Positions 54,392-61,760 of a stretch of 61,760 nt of DNA are shown one piece after another (the stretch's first letter is position 1; every line of letters starts with the position of its first letter). The DNA comes from Nitrospiria bacterium (lineage in GTDB: Bacteria; Nitrospirota; UBA9217). The stretch lies in the NCBI GenBank assembly GCA_919901555.1, contig CAKKPG010000021.1, forward strand, positions 1 through 61,760, in the 5' to 3' direction. The notes beneath the pieces are model-generated. The model saw only the letters and a list, made by a program, of their open reading frames with translations, did not search any database and had not been told where the DNA came from. The position numbers and the translations under genes were made by a program.

Positions 54392-55380
54392 TTCCTGCCC
54401 CTGTAATAGGATACGATCCTGTTGAAAAGATCCAGGCCGAATTCCGCATTTACAAGGATGGCGATGAATACAAAGAGCCGGAAAACCTTGGTCTTGAATG
54501 ACACCTCACCCCTAACTAAGGCCGGGATGTGCATAAAGAAATCCGTGAGGGGCTTAAATAGCTTCTTGCTCTTCCTTCCAAGGTACAGGCTCCCCCTTAC
54601 AAAATAATAATTTTCATGCATGCGCGCCTTGATGCCGAACCGTTCCTTCAGATATATGTTGTAAGAGGAAATAAGCTCCATATCCTTTTTAATCTTATCT
54701 CCCGTCAATCTGCCGCTGTAAAGGTTCTTGCCATGAATCCTATAGTAGCCCAATGGCGCGTCTATGGACGCCAGTTTTGAGTTCAAAATTGCCATTGTCT
54801 GTAGATAATAATCTGCCCTCACCCTGAAGATGTCCTCGGGCACGTCGAGGATTCGCTCGAAGACTTCCCTTTTAAAACCACTGCCAGACGTGGGTGCCAG
54901 CGCGTAGTTCATGCTGAAGGCTCTGTTGAAATCGAGCCTTCCACTGGGGAGTCTCTGTTTCTTTAGAAGCCCTATTTCCTTTGAGTCCTCGTCCACCTCT
55001 ATCATGTTGTGCTGAACAAACCCGCAACCTTCATCCGCGAGGAATTGCTCCATACATAGGTCGATCTTCTTAGGCACCCAGTAGTCGTCCGCGTCGAGGA
55101 GGAATATGTATTCCCCTTTTGCGACGCGAAACCCGGCGTTTATGGCGGATGCCTGTCCGCCGTTATCCTTGAATACGGGGATTAAGGAATTTCCGAAGCT
55201 TTTTATGATCCCCTTTGAGTCGTCCATTGAGCCATCATCAACTACTATTACTTCCTTGTTCTTGTATGACTGGTCCAGAGCGCTCTCGATGGCGACGCGA
55301 AGAAATCTGCTGTAATTAAAATTATTTATAATTACGGAGACCTTAGGAGCTATGCCTATAGCGTGTTTCGAAGAATACAT
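54388..55380 (-). CDS. Glycosyltransferase family 2
   Basis: 330 residues. GT-A fold beginning VSVIINNFNYSRFLRVAIES, with VIVVDDGSMDDS and the nucleotide-sugar metal motif in YIFLLDADDYW. C-terminal region is helical and basic, probably on the membrane face. Overlaps the polymerase gene by 4 bases and the preceding transferase gene by 38 bases. Donor and acceptor sugars unknown. Confidence 0.92.
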   Translation of the reverse strand: MYSSKHAIGIAPKVSVIINNFNYSRFLRVAIESALDQSYKNKEVIVVDDGSMDDSKGIIKSFGNSLIPVFKDNGGQASAINAGFRVAKGEYIFLLDADDYWVPKKIDLCMEQFLADEGCGFVQHNMIEVDEDSKEIGLLKKQRLPSGRLDFNRAFSMNYALAPTSGSGFKREVFERILDVPEDIFRVRADYYLQTMAILNSKLASIDAPLGYYRIHGKNLYSGRLTGDKIKKDMELISSYNIYLKERFGIKARMHENYYFVRGSLYLGRKSKKLFKPLTDFFMHIPALVRGEVSFKTKVFRLFVFIAILVNAEFGLDLFNRIVSYYRGRK

Positions 55381-56413
55381 TTAAAAAGTCCTTAAGGGTT
55401 CCATAGTTCCTGAAAGATATTGATGCGAACAACTTGGCAAAAAAGAGCAACAGAAACCATAACCTCAAAAAAGCCTCGCCCACTAAACCTACGCCCCTGT
55501 ACCTCTTATAAAAATACATGGTGGACCTGAAAAGGTGCACTAACCCTGTGGCCCCTATGGACTGCCCCCACTTGTGGTAAAGCCTGATGCTTGGGACGTA
55601 ATATTCCGCCATGCCAAGGCCCTTCAATCTCTCCGACAATATGTCCTCTTCCATGTACAAGAAAGTGTTCTCGTCAAAACCGCCTATCTTCTCAAGAACC
55701 GTTGCCCTGAAGACAATGCAGCTTCCTGGAAGGGTGTAAACAGGGGCCGAGTCTTCGCCCGTGTACCAGAACATCCTGTAAAGCCAGGAGTCTGTTTTCA
55801 ATTTCCTCTTCAGCTTGAAGGCGACCGCCCTAGGTATAAGGAACTTAAGCGCCTGCTCCCTGACCGTCGGGCGCTGCCAGTCAGAAAGGTCCTGGTAGTC
55901 CAGTATCTTCGGCCCTATTATGGCCACATCTTTGGATAAACCCTGAAAGGCAGATGCCACATCATCTACAAACCTCCCTTCGACGACTGTATCGTTATTC
56001 AATACACATATGTATTCTGCTCCCATTTTAATGGCTATCCTTATGCCTACGTTATTGCCACTTCCGTATCCGAGGTTCGCCCCGGTTCGCGTAAGAATCA
56101 GCCTGTTGCCACATTCTGTAAGACCTTCTGTAACACCGGGGGCTACATGGTCATAACCGATGGGCTTTTCCATGGGCGGAAAGGTAAGATGCATCAGCGG
56201 TTGTCCAGGTCTGACCCATGGAGAGAGCCTGCCTTCGGCCCATGCCTTTATATGTCCAAGAGAGTTATCCGTCGATCCGTTGTCCACAACTATGACCCTA
56301 TAATCAGGGTAAGTGTTCCTGAGGATGCTTTCAAGGCATTCTATTGTATCCCCCCAGCCGTTGTAATTGAGTACGACTATCGCTACTGTTGGTTTCTCCA
56401 TATCATGGGTCAT
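55343..56413 (-). CDS. Glycosyltransferase family 2 (rhamnosyltransferase-like)
   Basis: 356 residues: VAIVVLNYNGWGDTIECLES, VIVVDNGSTDNS, YICVLNNDTVVEG (DxD-like) and the tail WFLLLFFAKLFASISFRNYG that may lie along the membrane. The combination is typical for dTDP-rhamnosyltransferases of O-antigen loci, but other sugars are possible. Start chosen at the ATG overlapping the previous stop (ATGA). Confidence 0.9.
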   Translation of the reverse strand: MTHDMEKPTVAIVVLNYNGWGDTIECLESILRNTYPDYRVIVVDNGSTDNSLGHIKAWAEGRLSPWVRPGQPLMHLTFPPMEKPIGYDHVAPGVTEGLTECGNRLILTRTGANLGYGSGNNVGIRIAIKMGAEYICVLNNDTVVEGRFVDDVASAFQGLSKDVAIIGPKILDYQDLSDWQRPTVREQALKFLIPRAVAFKLKRKLKTDSWLYRMFWYTGEDSAPVYTLPGSCIVFRATVLEKIGGFDENTFLYMEEDILSERLKGLGMAEYYVPSIRLYHKWGQSIGATGLVHLFRSTMYFYKRYRGVGLVGEAFLRLWFLLLFFAKLFASISFRNYGTLKDFLNVFFETRYRHSS

Positions 56414-57372
56414 CGGCTCAGCTGAGCCTGGAAATACAGCTGATAGCCCTTCCTTTTCCTGAAGAGTGGATAAAGGGCTGCCGCGGGGAGAAAGAAAAAA
56501 AGATTCCTTATCATCCGGAGAAGCTTATAGGAACGGCTGTCCAGGCCGCAAGGTACTGCCGAAGGTTTGGCATTGCTCGTTGAACGCTTAAGACCGTCTC
56601 TCAGCTTCCAAAGGCCGGAGTTCCTGATGACCCAGGCCTCCAAAACGGCTATCAGGTTTTCGATCTCAGCCACCGGGTATATCTCTATCTTGAAGAATCC
56701 TTCCCTCTCCAGAAATGACCTTAGCACATCGGCCGAGAACCATAGGAAATGGTGAGGGGGTAGGTCTCCGTAAAACTCCGGCGTCCTGTCAACAGAGGCG
56801 AAAAGCCTCTCCCTGTTGGGAACACTCCCGGCTATATAACCGCCTTCCTTAAGAAGGGACCTGATATCCCCCATAAAGCGGCGGGGATTGTCTTGATGTT
56901 CGAGGACCTCAAAGAAAGTGACTACGTCAAACTTCAATCCCTTACTCCCGGCGAAAGAGGCGAACTGCTCCAAGTTCATGCGGTAGACATTCTTCAGTCC
57001 TCTTCTTTCCACTGCAACTGCGACACTGTACGCGTCCAAGTCTATCCCGTAAGCCTCTGCCCATTCCCCGGCCTTTTCAAGAAAGACCCCGTCTCCGCAC
57101 CCTACGTCGAGGACCCTTCCCTTCGGCTCCTTAAAGTACCTGAAAAAAAGTCTGTGGTCAGCCGTCGGTTCCCTCCTTATACCAGAATGCATATCCAGGT
57201 AGAGGCCTTCCTTATTTTCCTCGTAGAATCCTTGGACCATCAAAAGCGGGTACCAGAACTCGATGTGGCAGACAGTACAGTGGTTGAGTTTGTACTCCTG
57301 GTCGTTGTACTGCGATAAATACAGGCTTTCCCTCTCCCAGCCGATGGGATTGTTACAGATAGGACACTGCAA
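56410..57372 (-). CDS. SAM-dependent methyltransferase with N-terminal zinc ribbon
   Basis: 320 residues. A CPICNNPIGW ... HCTVCHIEFWYP zinc-ribbon-like start, then motif I VLDVGCGDGVFLEKA and the block FDVVTFFEVLEHQDNPRRFM. This is the Methyltransf_23 layout common in polysaccharide loci, where the enzyme methylates or caps sugars. Overlaps the GT2 gene by 4 bases and follows the next methyltransferase gene by 2 bases. Confidence 0.88.
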   Translation of the reverse strand: MQCPICNNPIGWERESLYLSQYNDQEYKLNHCTVCHIEFWYPLLMVQGFYEENKEGLYLDMHSGIRREPTADHRLFFRYFKEPKGRVLDVGCGDGVFLEKAGEWAEAYGIDLDAYSVAVAVERRGLKNVYRMNLEQFASFAGSKGLKFDVVTFFEVLEHQDNPRRFMGDIRSLLKEGGYIAGSVPNRERLFASVDRTPEFYGDLPPHHFLWFSADVLRSFLEREGFFKIEIYPVAEIENLIAVLEAWVIRNSGLWKLRDGLKRSTSNAKPSAVPCGLDSRSYKLLRMIRNLFFFLPAAALYPLFRKRKGYQLYFQAQLSR

Positions 57373-57374
57373 AA

Positions 57375-58424
57375 CTACCCTCCTTCCTCGGAACTTCTGT
57401 CAGTTGCTATTAAAAGCACCTCTTCACCCACATGGGGCCGGAACCTCAAGAGGAGATGCTCAAAGAGCCAGAAAAACGTACCGCCTACCTCTAAAGTAAG
57501 CCGATATGAAGATCCGTTTTTTATATATCCACTTTCCTTCCAAATGTATCTAGCACTCCTGGACAACGTCTTAATGACCAGTTTCCTAAAGCCCGATTTC
57601 TCCACAATCTTCTCAATCATTTGAGGTGAAAAGACGTAAGAATGCCTCGGCACCTCCCACCCCCGCCAATTGATGCCAAAGTATTTCGCCCCCACGCTAT
57701 CGCTATTCGGCGTTACAATTACAAGCTTTCCTCCTTTCTTAAGGTACTTCCTGGATTCTTTTAGTGTTTGTAACGGGTCTTCAAGGTGCTCTATGACATG
57801 GATCAAGGTTATTACATCAAACGATTTTTCCGGAAATGACATCTCTTCCAATATGCCCTGGTAAACCTCCAGCCCCTTTGCTTTCGAGAGTCTGGCCCCC
57901 TTCAGGTCGAGGTCAATACCTACCGCGTCCCAGCCGAGCCTTTTCATCTGAAGTAGGAATTTTCCGCTACCGCACCCTATGTCAAGGATCCTTCCCTTCC
58001 CAGAGTTATCTATCCATTTAAGCGAATCCGCAATCATCTCACGAAAAATATCGAACCGTGAAAGCGCCTCTCCCAAGTAAAAAGCAGCCCCTCTCTTAGA
58101 GGGATATTCGATTCCAGAGGTCCCATATATGATCCCGTTTTTTATGTTTTCAAGGACCTGTGGCCGTGAAGCTTCGCATGTATCCACGTCTTCATGTAAG
58201 TAGTAGTTTCGGTAAGCCTTACCAAGGTCTTCTTTTATCGGCACAGGGTCGAGCCATATCAGGCCGCAATCGTGATTCGAGCATTTTTTCAGACTCCACT
58301 CGCCGGGAGTGCCGAAAATACAGTCTTTTACTTTTTCATAAAGCACCTCGCCAGGTATACCGCACAGATAGCAGTTCGGACAGGGACGGGTGCGAATTTT
58401 GCTATCGTTTTCTGTGTTTATCAT
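57375..58424 (-). CDS. SAM-dependent methyltransferase with N-terminal Cys pairs
   Basis: 349 residues. CPNCYLCG and CSNHDCGLIWLDP start, motif I ILDIGCGSGKFLLQMKRLG, then FDVITLIHVIEHLEDPLQTL. Same type as its neighbour and possibly a diverged duplicate, though the two are not near-identical. Overlaps the flippase gene by 4 bases. Sugar or acceptor methylation expected. Confidence 0.88.
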   Translation of the reverse strand: MINTENDSKIRTRPCPNCYLCGIPGEVLYEKVKDCIFGTPGEWSLKKCSNHDCGLIWLDPVPIKEDLGKAYRNYYLHEDVDTCEASRPQVLENIKNGIIYGTSGIEYPSKRGAAFYLGEALSRFDIFREMIADSLKWIDNSGKGRILDIGCGSGKFLLQMKRLGWDAVGIDLDLKGARLSKAKGLEVYQGILEEMSFPEKSFDVITLIHVIEHLEDPLQTLKESRKYLKKGGKLVIVTPNSDSVGAKYFGINWRGWEVPRHSYVFSPQMIEKIVEKSGFRKLVIKTLSRSARYIWKESGYIKNGSSYRLTLEVGGTFFWLFEHLLLRFRPHVGEEVLLIATDRSSEEGG

Positions 58425-59950
58425 GGCTTTATCGTTTCACTAAAGATACGAATTATTTTGAGGCGGTTTTGCACGTTCACACGTTCTTCCGGAGCCAAAA
58501 TCAGGAACCATGAAACCAGAGTAAACGAGAGCATCATCAGAAAAAGGAAAATGATTTTTATGGCAATGCCTGATAGTAAGGGAATAAGAAACAGAGTGAG
58601 TAAAGCAGCGGGTATGGCAAAGGCCACTGGTCGTCTACCAGCAGTGCTGTTTGGTAGAAATCGTTGAGCCATGCCGAACAGGAACGCTGTATCCACTGCC
58701 ACGCGCATCACCCAGACAATGGCCGCACCTTTTATGCCATAGTTGGAAATCAGCCACCAGACGGCGAGGAGATAAAAAGGCAATTCAATGATGTGGAGCT
58801 TGGCGGTAAGATCAGGACGGCCGGCGCCCTGGATCAACGCAAAAGGAATTTGTGCCAGGCTATTAATAAATACGCCAATACAGAGCCATTGCAGCACAAA
58901 AGCGCTGTTTTTGGCAAATTCTGCGCCGAGCCAGATATTGAGTCCTTCATGGGCCCACGTTACAATCAATAAGGTGAGGGGGAATAGAGCCAAAAAGATA
59001 TAGTTTACTCCTCGCCAAAAGAGCATCGTGGTGCGGCTACGGTCCTGCACGAGGCTTGCTGAGAAAGCGGGGAATAAGACACCAACCAATGCGCTTGGTA
59101 CGATAGTGAGTCTTGTTACTATTTCGTAGGGGGTGGCGTAATACGCGACGGCGGTAATAGATATCATGGCGCCGATTAAAAATCTATCTAAAGACACCAT
59201 GAGGGGGCCGATAATATTAGTTACAGTCATCCAACTGCCGAAACTAAGCAATGGGCGCATAGCCGCGCGATGTCGCGCAATGCCGAGACGCAGCGTTGGC
59301 ATAATGAGAAAACATAATGTCAAATGACCAGCCCACGCTATCACACGTCCCAATACCAAAACAGCTATCACAACAAAGAGGTTTTGGGAAAAAGGCAACA
59401 CTAATAAAGGACCTGCAAAGGTGAACACGCCCATCGGAATACGGACTGCATTGGTGAGATCGAAGCGTTGGTGCGCCTCCAGAATGCCGCGCAAGCCTGC
59501 GGTGCTGATTACGACAGGGATGGACAGGGCCAGCAGATAAAAAGCGTTGAGGGTTTCATTCTGTAAATGTTCGGGTATTTTCAGTACTCTATAAACAAGC
59601 AAGGGTGAAAGTCCCATAGCCACTGTCGTTCCAACAAACCCCAATACCCCCATCAGCGCCAACGCAGTCCATACTAAGGAGAAAAGTTCTTGCTCCTTCC
59701 CGCCCCCCAGCTTTTCCGCCACGAGTTTAGTCAGCGCCCGACCAAGCCCCAAATCAAAAAGGCTGAAATAGCCGATTACCATCCACGCTAAGGTCAACAC
59801 GCCAAAACGGTCAGTGCCGAGCCCTTTGATAAGCAACGGAATGGCAACAAGTGCAACCAGCATTGGTGACGCCTGGCCAACGAAGTTCCAAATTACATTG
59901 CGAACGAGGACGCGGCCGCTGGTTAATTTGTTTTTGTCTTGTTCAGTCAT
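58421..59950 (-). CDS. wzx: Wzx-type oligosaccharide flippase
   Basis: 509 residues from the ATG at 59950, with about 12-14 membrane helices (RNVIWNFVGQASPMLVALVA; LGLGRALTKLVAEKL). MOP-superfamily flippase that moves lipid-linked repeat units to the periplasm. First gene of the distal block; four-base overlap to the methyltransferase gene. An in-frame GTG 13 codons earlier lies at the edge of a G/T-rich repeat. Confidence 0.9.
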   Translation of the reverse strand: MTEQDKNKLTSGRVLVRNVIWNFVGQASPMLVALVAIPLLIKGLGTDRFGVLTLAWMVIGYFSLFDLGLGRALTKLVAEKLGGGKEQELFSLVWTALALMGVLGFVGTTVAMGLSPLLVYRVLKIPEHLQNETLNAFYLLALSIPVVISTAGLRGILEAHQRFDLTNAVRIPMGVFTFAGPLLVLPFSQNLFVVIAVLVLGRVIAWAGHLTLCFLIMPTLRLGIARHRAAMRPLLSFGSWMTVTNIIGPLMVSLDRFLIGAMISITAVAYYATPYEIVTRLTIVPSALVGVLFPAFSASLVQDRSRTTMLFWRGVNYIFLALFPLTLLIVTWAHEGLNIWLGAEFAKNSAFVLQWLCIGVFINSLAQIPFALIQGAGRPDLTAKLHIIELPFYLLAVWWLISNYGIKGAAIVWVMRVAVDTAFLFGMAQRFLPNSTAGRRPVAFAIPAALLTLFLIPLLSGIAIKIIFLFLMMLSFTLVSWFLILAPEERVNVQNRLKIIRIFSETIKP

Positions 59951-59984
59951 TGTTAGGAGACATCGGGTAGAGTTGCTGTTTTTG

Positions 59985-60130
59985 GTCACTTTGGTTCATT
60001 TAGTTATTTTGGCTCATCTGGTTTGTTTGGTTCATTTAGTTTATTTGGTTTCTTTGGTTTTACTTTGTTTGAAGGTTTTCTGGTTTCTCTGGTTATTCCG
60101 GTTTCTTTGGTTTCTCTGGTTTATTTTGTT
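59985..60130. repeat. G/T-rich degenerate repeat block 1
   Basis: Variations of TTTGGTTCATTTAGTTTATT and TGGTTTCTTTGGTTTCTC. Blocks of the same kind at about 60505-60600, 60790-60835 and 61548-61598. Frames through it give artificial LVxLV-type peptides. Part of it forms the tail of the four-helix-bundle gene. Confidence 0.75.
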
Positions 60131-60506
60131 TGAAGCGCTTCTGGTTATTCATCAAATATGTGATCAATCCGGAAATCATCTTCGATGTTTTTTCGGCTTG
60201 CGTATAAATGGCATCGAATACGTCCCTGGATATATATTGCTGATCATGGGCCACATACATATGAGACTGTAATTCGGCAGCGGACGATGCCGAGATGAAT
60301 AAGAATTGGGTAAATTCCCTGTTGGAACGTCTCACAAACCCCTCAGGAATATTGCCCATTACTGATACGGCGGCGCCGATGCTCTGATCCTTTAACCGCC
60401 TATCCTCCTGAAAACGCTTGCTGTTCTGAACAGCCTTGTAGACCATGTTTACCAGCTTTCTCGCTTCCTTCCAACACTCCAGGTCTTCGAAACGGTTAAT
60501 TTTCAT
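60093..60506 (-). CDS. Four-helix bundle protein (S23 / rRNA intervening-sequence type)
   Basis: 137 residues: FEDLECWKEARKLVNMVYKA, QDQSIGAAVSVMGNIPEGF-like core (observed KDQSIGAAVSVMGNIPEGF), then a long helix with ELQSHMYVAHDQQYIS. The family was first seen in 23S rRNA intervening sequences but is widespread as a stand-alone gene of unknown function. The last residues (KQNKPEKPKKPE) are coded by the neighbouring G/T repeat block. No ribosome binding site is visible because the upstream region is also repeat. Confidence 0.82.
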   Translation of the reverse strand: MKINRFEDLECWKEARKLVNMVYKAVQNSKRFQEDRRLKDQSIGAAVSVMGNIPEGFVRRSNREFTQFLFISASSAAELQSHMYVAHDQQYISRDVFDAIYTQAEKTSKMISGLITYLMNNQKRFKQNKPEKPKKPE

Positions 60507-60600
60507 TGGTCTGGTTTGTTTGGTTAATCTGGTTGATTTGGTTTATTTGGTTTGTCTGGTTATATGTTTGTTCGGTTTATTAACCGGAGAAACAAGACAA
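60505..60600. repeat. G/T-rich degenerate repeat block 2
   Basis: TTGGTTAATCTGGTTGATTT-type repeats on the upstream side of the four-helix-bundle gene, running on into AACCGGAGAAACAAGACAAA. Between 60601 and 60860 I see only the smaller block at 60790-60835. Confidence 0.65.
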
Positions 60601-60860
60601 ACCGGAGAAACTGAAGTAACGATTTACGGCTCTCTCACCATGTATCCCCGCTTGTGCCCCTCAGTGTCCGCCCGGTGCGCCGCGAGATCACCCAATAGGG
60701 CCAGGCTTGAATCTTGACATTACCTTTCATCGCAAAGGGCAGAGCGTGTGGAGCATGGCGCCAAAAAAGCTCATGGCTCGTTGTTGATGGTCAATATAGT
60801 TCATTTAGTTCATTTGGTTTCTCTGGTTTCTCTGTCAAGACCAATGACTCAAGGTTCTGT

Positions 60861-61268
60861 TCATGGCCTGCCGTTGTCTGGCTCATATACGGGACTCAAT
60901 GTTATTTCCTCGATATGTTTGAAATGTTTCCTATTGCGGGTAAGCAGCGGCAGTTTCTTTGACCATGCCGTGGCCGCAATGATAAAGTCTGCGATTGTTT
61001 CAGGCTTTTCACCATACTTGTTGACAAGGGTCGCATATTTCGATGCGATATCGTTATCTATTCTGAGTATCTTAACCCGCGCAAGAAGTTTTTCAATCCT
61101 TATCAATCCCGCATTGCTCAGGCCCTGCTTCGACAGCAGCTCCTTTTTGCTCAATATGGAACAGTAGAGATCGAATTCCCGGTGATTGAGCAATTCTTTC
61201 GCCGGCCTGATTCCCTTCAGCGCGTCGATGAGAATATCAGTATCGATCAGGAGCCTGATTTTTGCCAT
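60861..61268 (-). CDS. PIN-domain toxin (VapC type)
   Basis: 135 residues of a PIN ribonuclease: acidic residues in LLIDTDILIDAL, E after the second helix (SKKELL), and DFIIAATAW near the end. Upstream frame overlap of 22 bases with a small co-directional gene is typical of vapBC. The target RNA is not predictable. Confidence 0.85.
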   Translation of the reverse strand: MAKIRLLIDTDILIDALKGIRPAKELLNHREFDLYCSILSKKELLSKQGLSNAGLIRIEKLLARVKILRIDNDIASKYATLVNKYGEKPETIADFIIAATAWSKKLPLLTRNRKHFKHIEEITLSPVYEPDNGRP

Positions 61269-61495
61269 TTGATGATCTCATCGATGAATTTTTTTGAAGT
61301 CCTTGCCTTCTTCGCTTCCTTTTTCCTCAGTCTTTTTACATATTCCACGCTGTCTTCGCGCACCTGCATATAGGAAAAGCCTTCTGTTCTTGACTTCAAA
61401 AATTGCGCGAAGTCCGCCAACTCGGCAAGTTTTTCTTCCGGCAATGCCTTGGTCAAATTCAATATTTCTTTTTTGTAATCTATTGAAATTCCCAT
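61247..61495 (-). CDS. Small antitoxin-like partner of the PIN toxin
   Basis: 82 residues from the ATG with GGAGG five bases upstream. Sequence ALPEEKLAELADFAQFLKSR near the start, a charged C terminus (RLRKKEAKKARTSKKFIDEI). Resembles VapB-type/DUF2281-like small partners by size, charge and overlap. DNA-binding part not clearly identified. Confidence 0.72.
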   Translation of the reverse strand: MGISIDYKKEILNLTKALPEEKLAELADFAQFLKSRTEGFSYMQVREDSVEYVKRLRKKEAKKARTSKKFIDEIIKWQKSGS

Positions 61496-61760
61496 AACAA
61501 CCTCCACCTTCCGGGGTCTTGAATCTTGATGTTCCCCATGCTTCACATCTGGTTTATTGGGTTTCTATAGTTTATTTAGTTCATTTGGTTTATTGGTTTC
61601 CCTATCTCATCGCTGAAACCGCTGAGAACCGCTGAGGGTCAGGTCTTTCCGGCCTGTTGCTCAAATGACTTCCCGCGAACGGTCAAACGCCTTGATGCGA
61701 AAAGAGTCCTAAGCTAACGACGGGAAAATACCGGTTCTGTCTCAGGGGAATATGCAAACT
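61496..61760. other. Right-end spacer
   Basis: No gene recognised. Contains G/T-rich block 4 (61548-61598, TTTATTTAGTTCATTTGGTT) and then ordinary sequence up to the window edge. Confidence 0.5.

Noticed and set aside
59814-60272. 152-codon plus-strand frame with LVxLV repeats
   Set aside because: The peptide is a translation of the G/T-rich DNA repeat, not a leucine-rich protein.

Overview
The window looks like a chromosomal segment of a Gram-negative, probably anaerobic bacterium of the Nitrospirota or Desulfobacterota type. This placement is an inference. It rests on the gene mix: CIRCE-controlled groESL together with TonB, heptose-LPS and outer-membrane barrel genes, ftsE-ftsX-envC-ctpA in a row, a transketolase split into two genes, an orphan PulE/PilB ATPase, and a small VYHVQTED-type protein. 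I found no rRNA, tRNA, CRISPR array, integrase or intact transposase.

Layout. 1-13.6 kb is a housekeeping block, all on the minus strand: a metallo-beta-lactamase-fold hydrolase (cut by the window edge), groEL/groES with promoter and CIRCE, ctpA, envC, ftsX, ftsE (cell-wall hydrolysis at division), the two halves of transketolase, mobB, tatC, tatA, an HtrA protease and queF. 13.7-24 kb mixes metabolic genes: a MetE/UROD-like protein, a tonB-like gene coupled to a DUF401 permease, Cys-cluster, Nudix, flavodoxin-like and methyltransferase genes, alpha-glucan phosphorylase and a GspE/PilB ATPase. 23.9-28.5 kb holds a membrane hybrid histidine kinase, an HD-GYP response regulator, a receiver-domain fragment and rfaE2. 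28.6-30.6 kb holds a metallopeptidase and a complete-looking transcription unit with an MNT-fold protein, a HEPN-like protein and two tiny lysine-rich peptides. 31-36.3 kb has a DEAD-box helicase, an acyl-CoA ligase, a membrane protein and a DUF5714 protein.

36.6-39.5 kb is an accessory restriction-modification island with one methyltransferase and two nuclease-like genes, one of the XamI family. 39.7-45 kb contains a small outer-membrane barrel and a possible natural-product locus: type III polyketide synthase and B12-type radical SAM enzyme on one strand, a divergent Cys-cluster protein and O-methyltransferase on the other. 45.5-60 kb is a Wzx/Wzy-type exopolysaccharide or O-antigen locus: barrel protein, Wzz-like protein, multi-SLBB export protein, initiating sugar transferase, epimerase relic, WecG-type transferase, Wzy-like polymerase, two GT2 enzymes, two methyltransferases and Wzx flippase. 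Its distal half is visibly richer in A+T than the housekeeping block and chained by 4-base ATGA overlaps. The right end has a four-helix-bundle gene embedded in G/T-rich repeats and a VapBC-like toxin-antitoxin pair.

The least explained features are: (i) the MNT-HEPN unit, in which the catalytic signatures of both enzymes are absent and which continues into two poly-lysine micropeptides before a terminator; (ii) two families of small non-coding transposable elements with perfect target-site duplications, inserted at or just after stop codons; (iii) the type III PKS / radical SAM / O-methyltransferase locus; (iv) several kinds of short-unit degenerate repeats filling the intergenic spaces.
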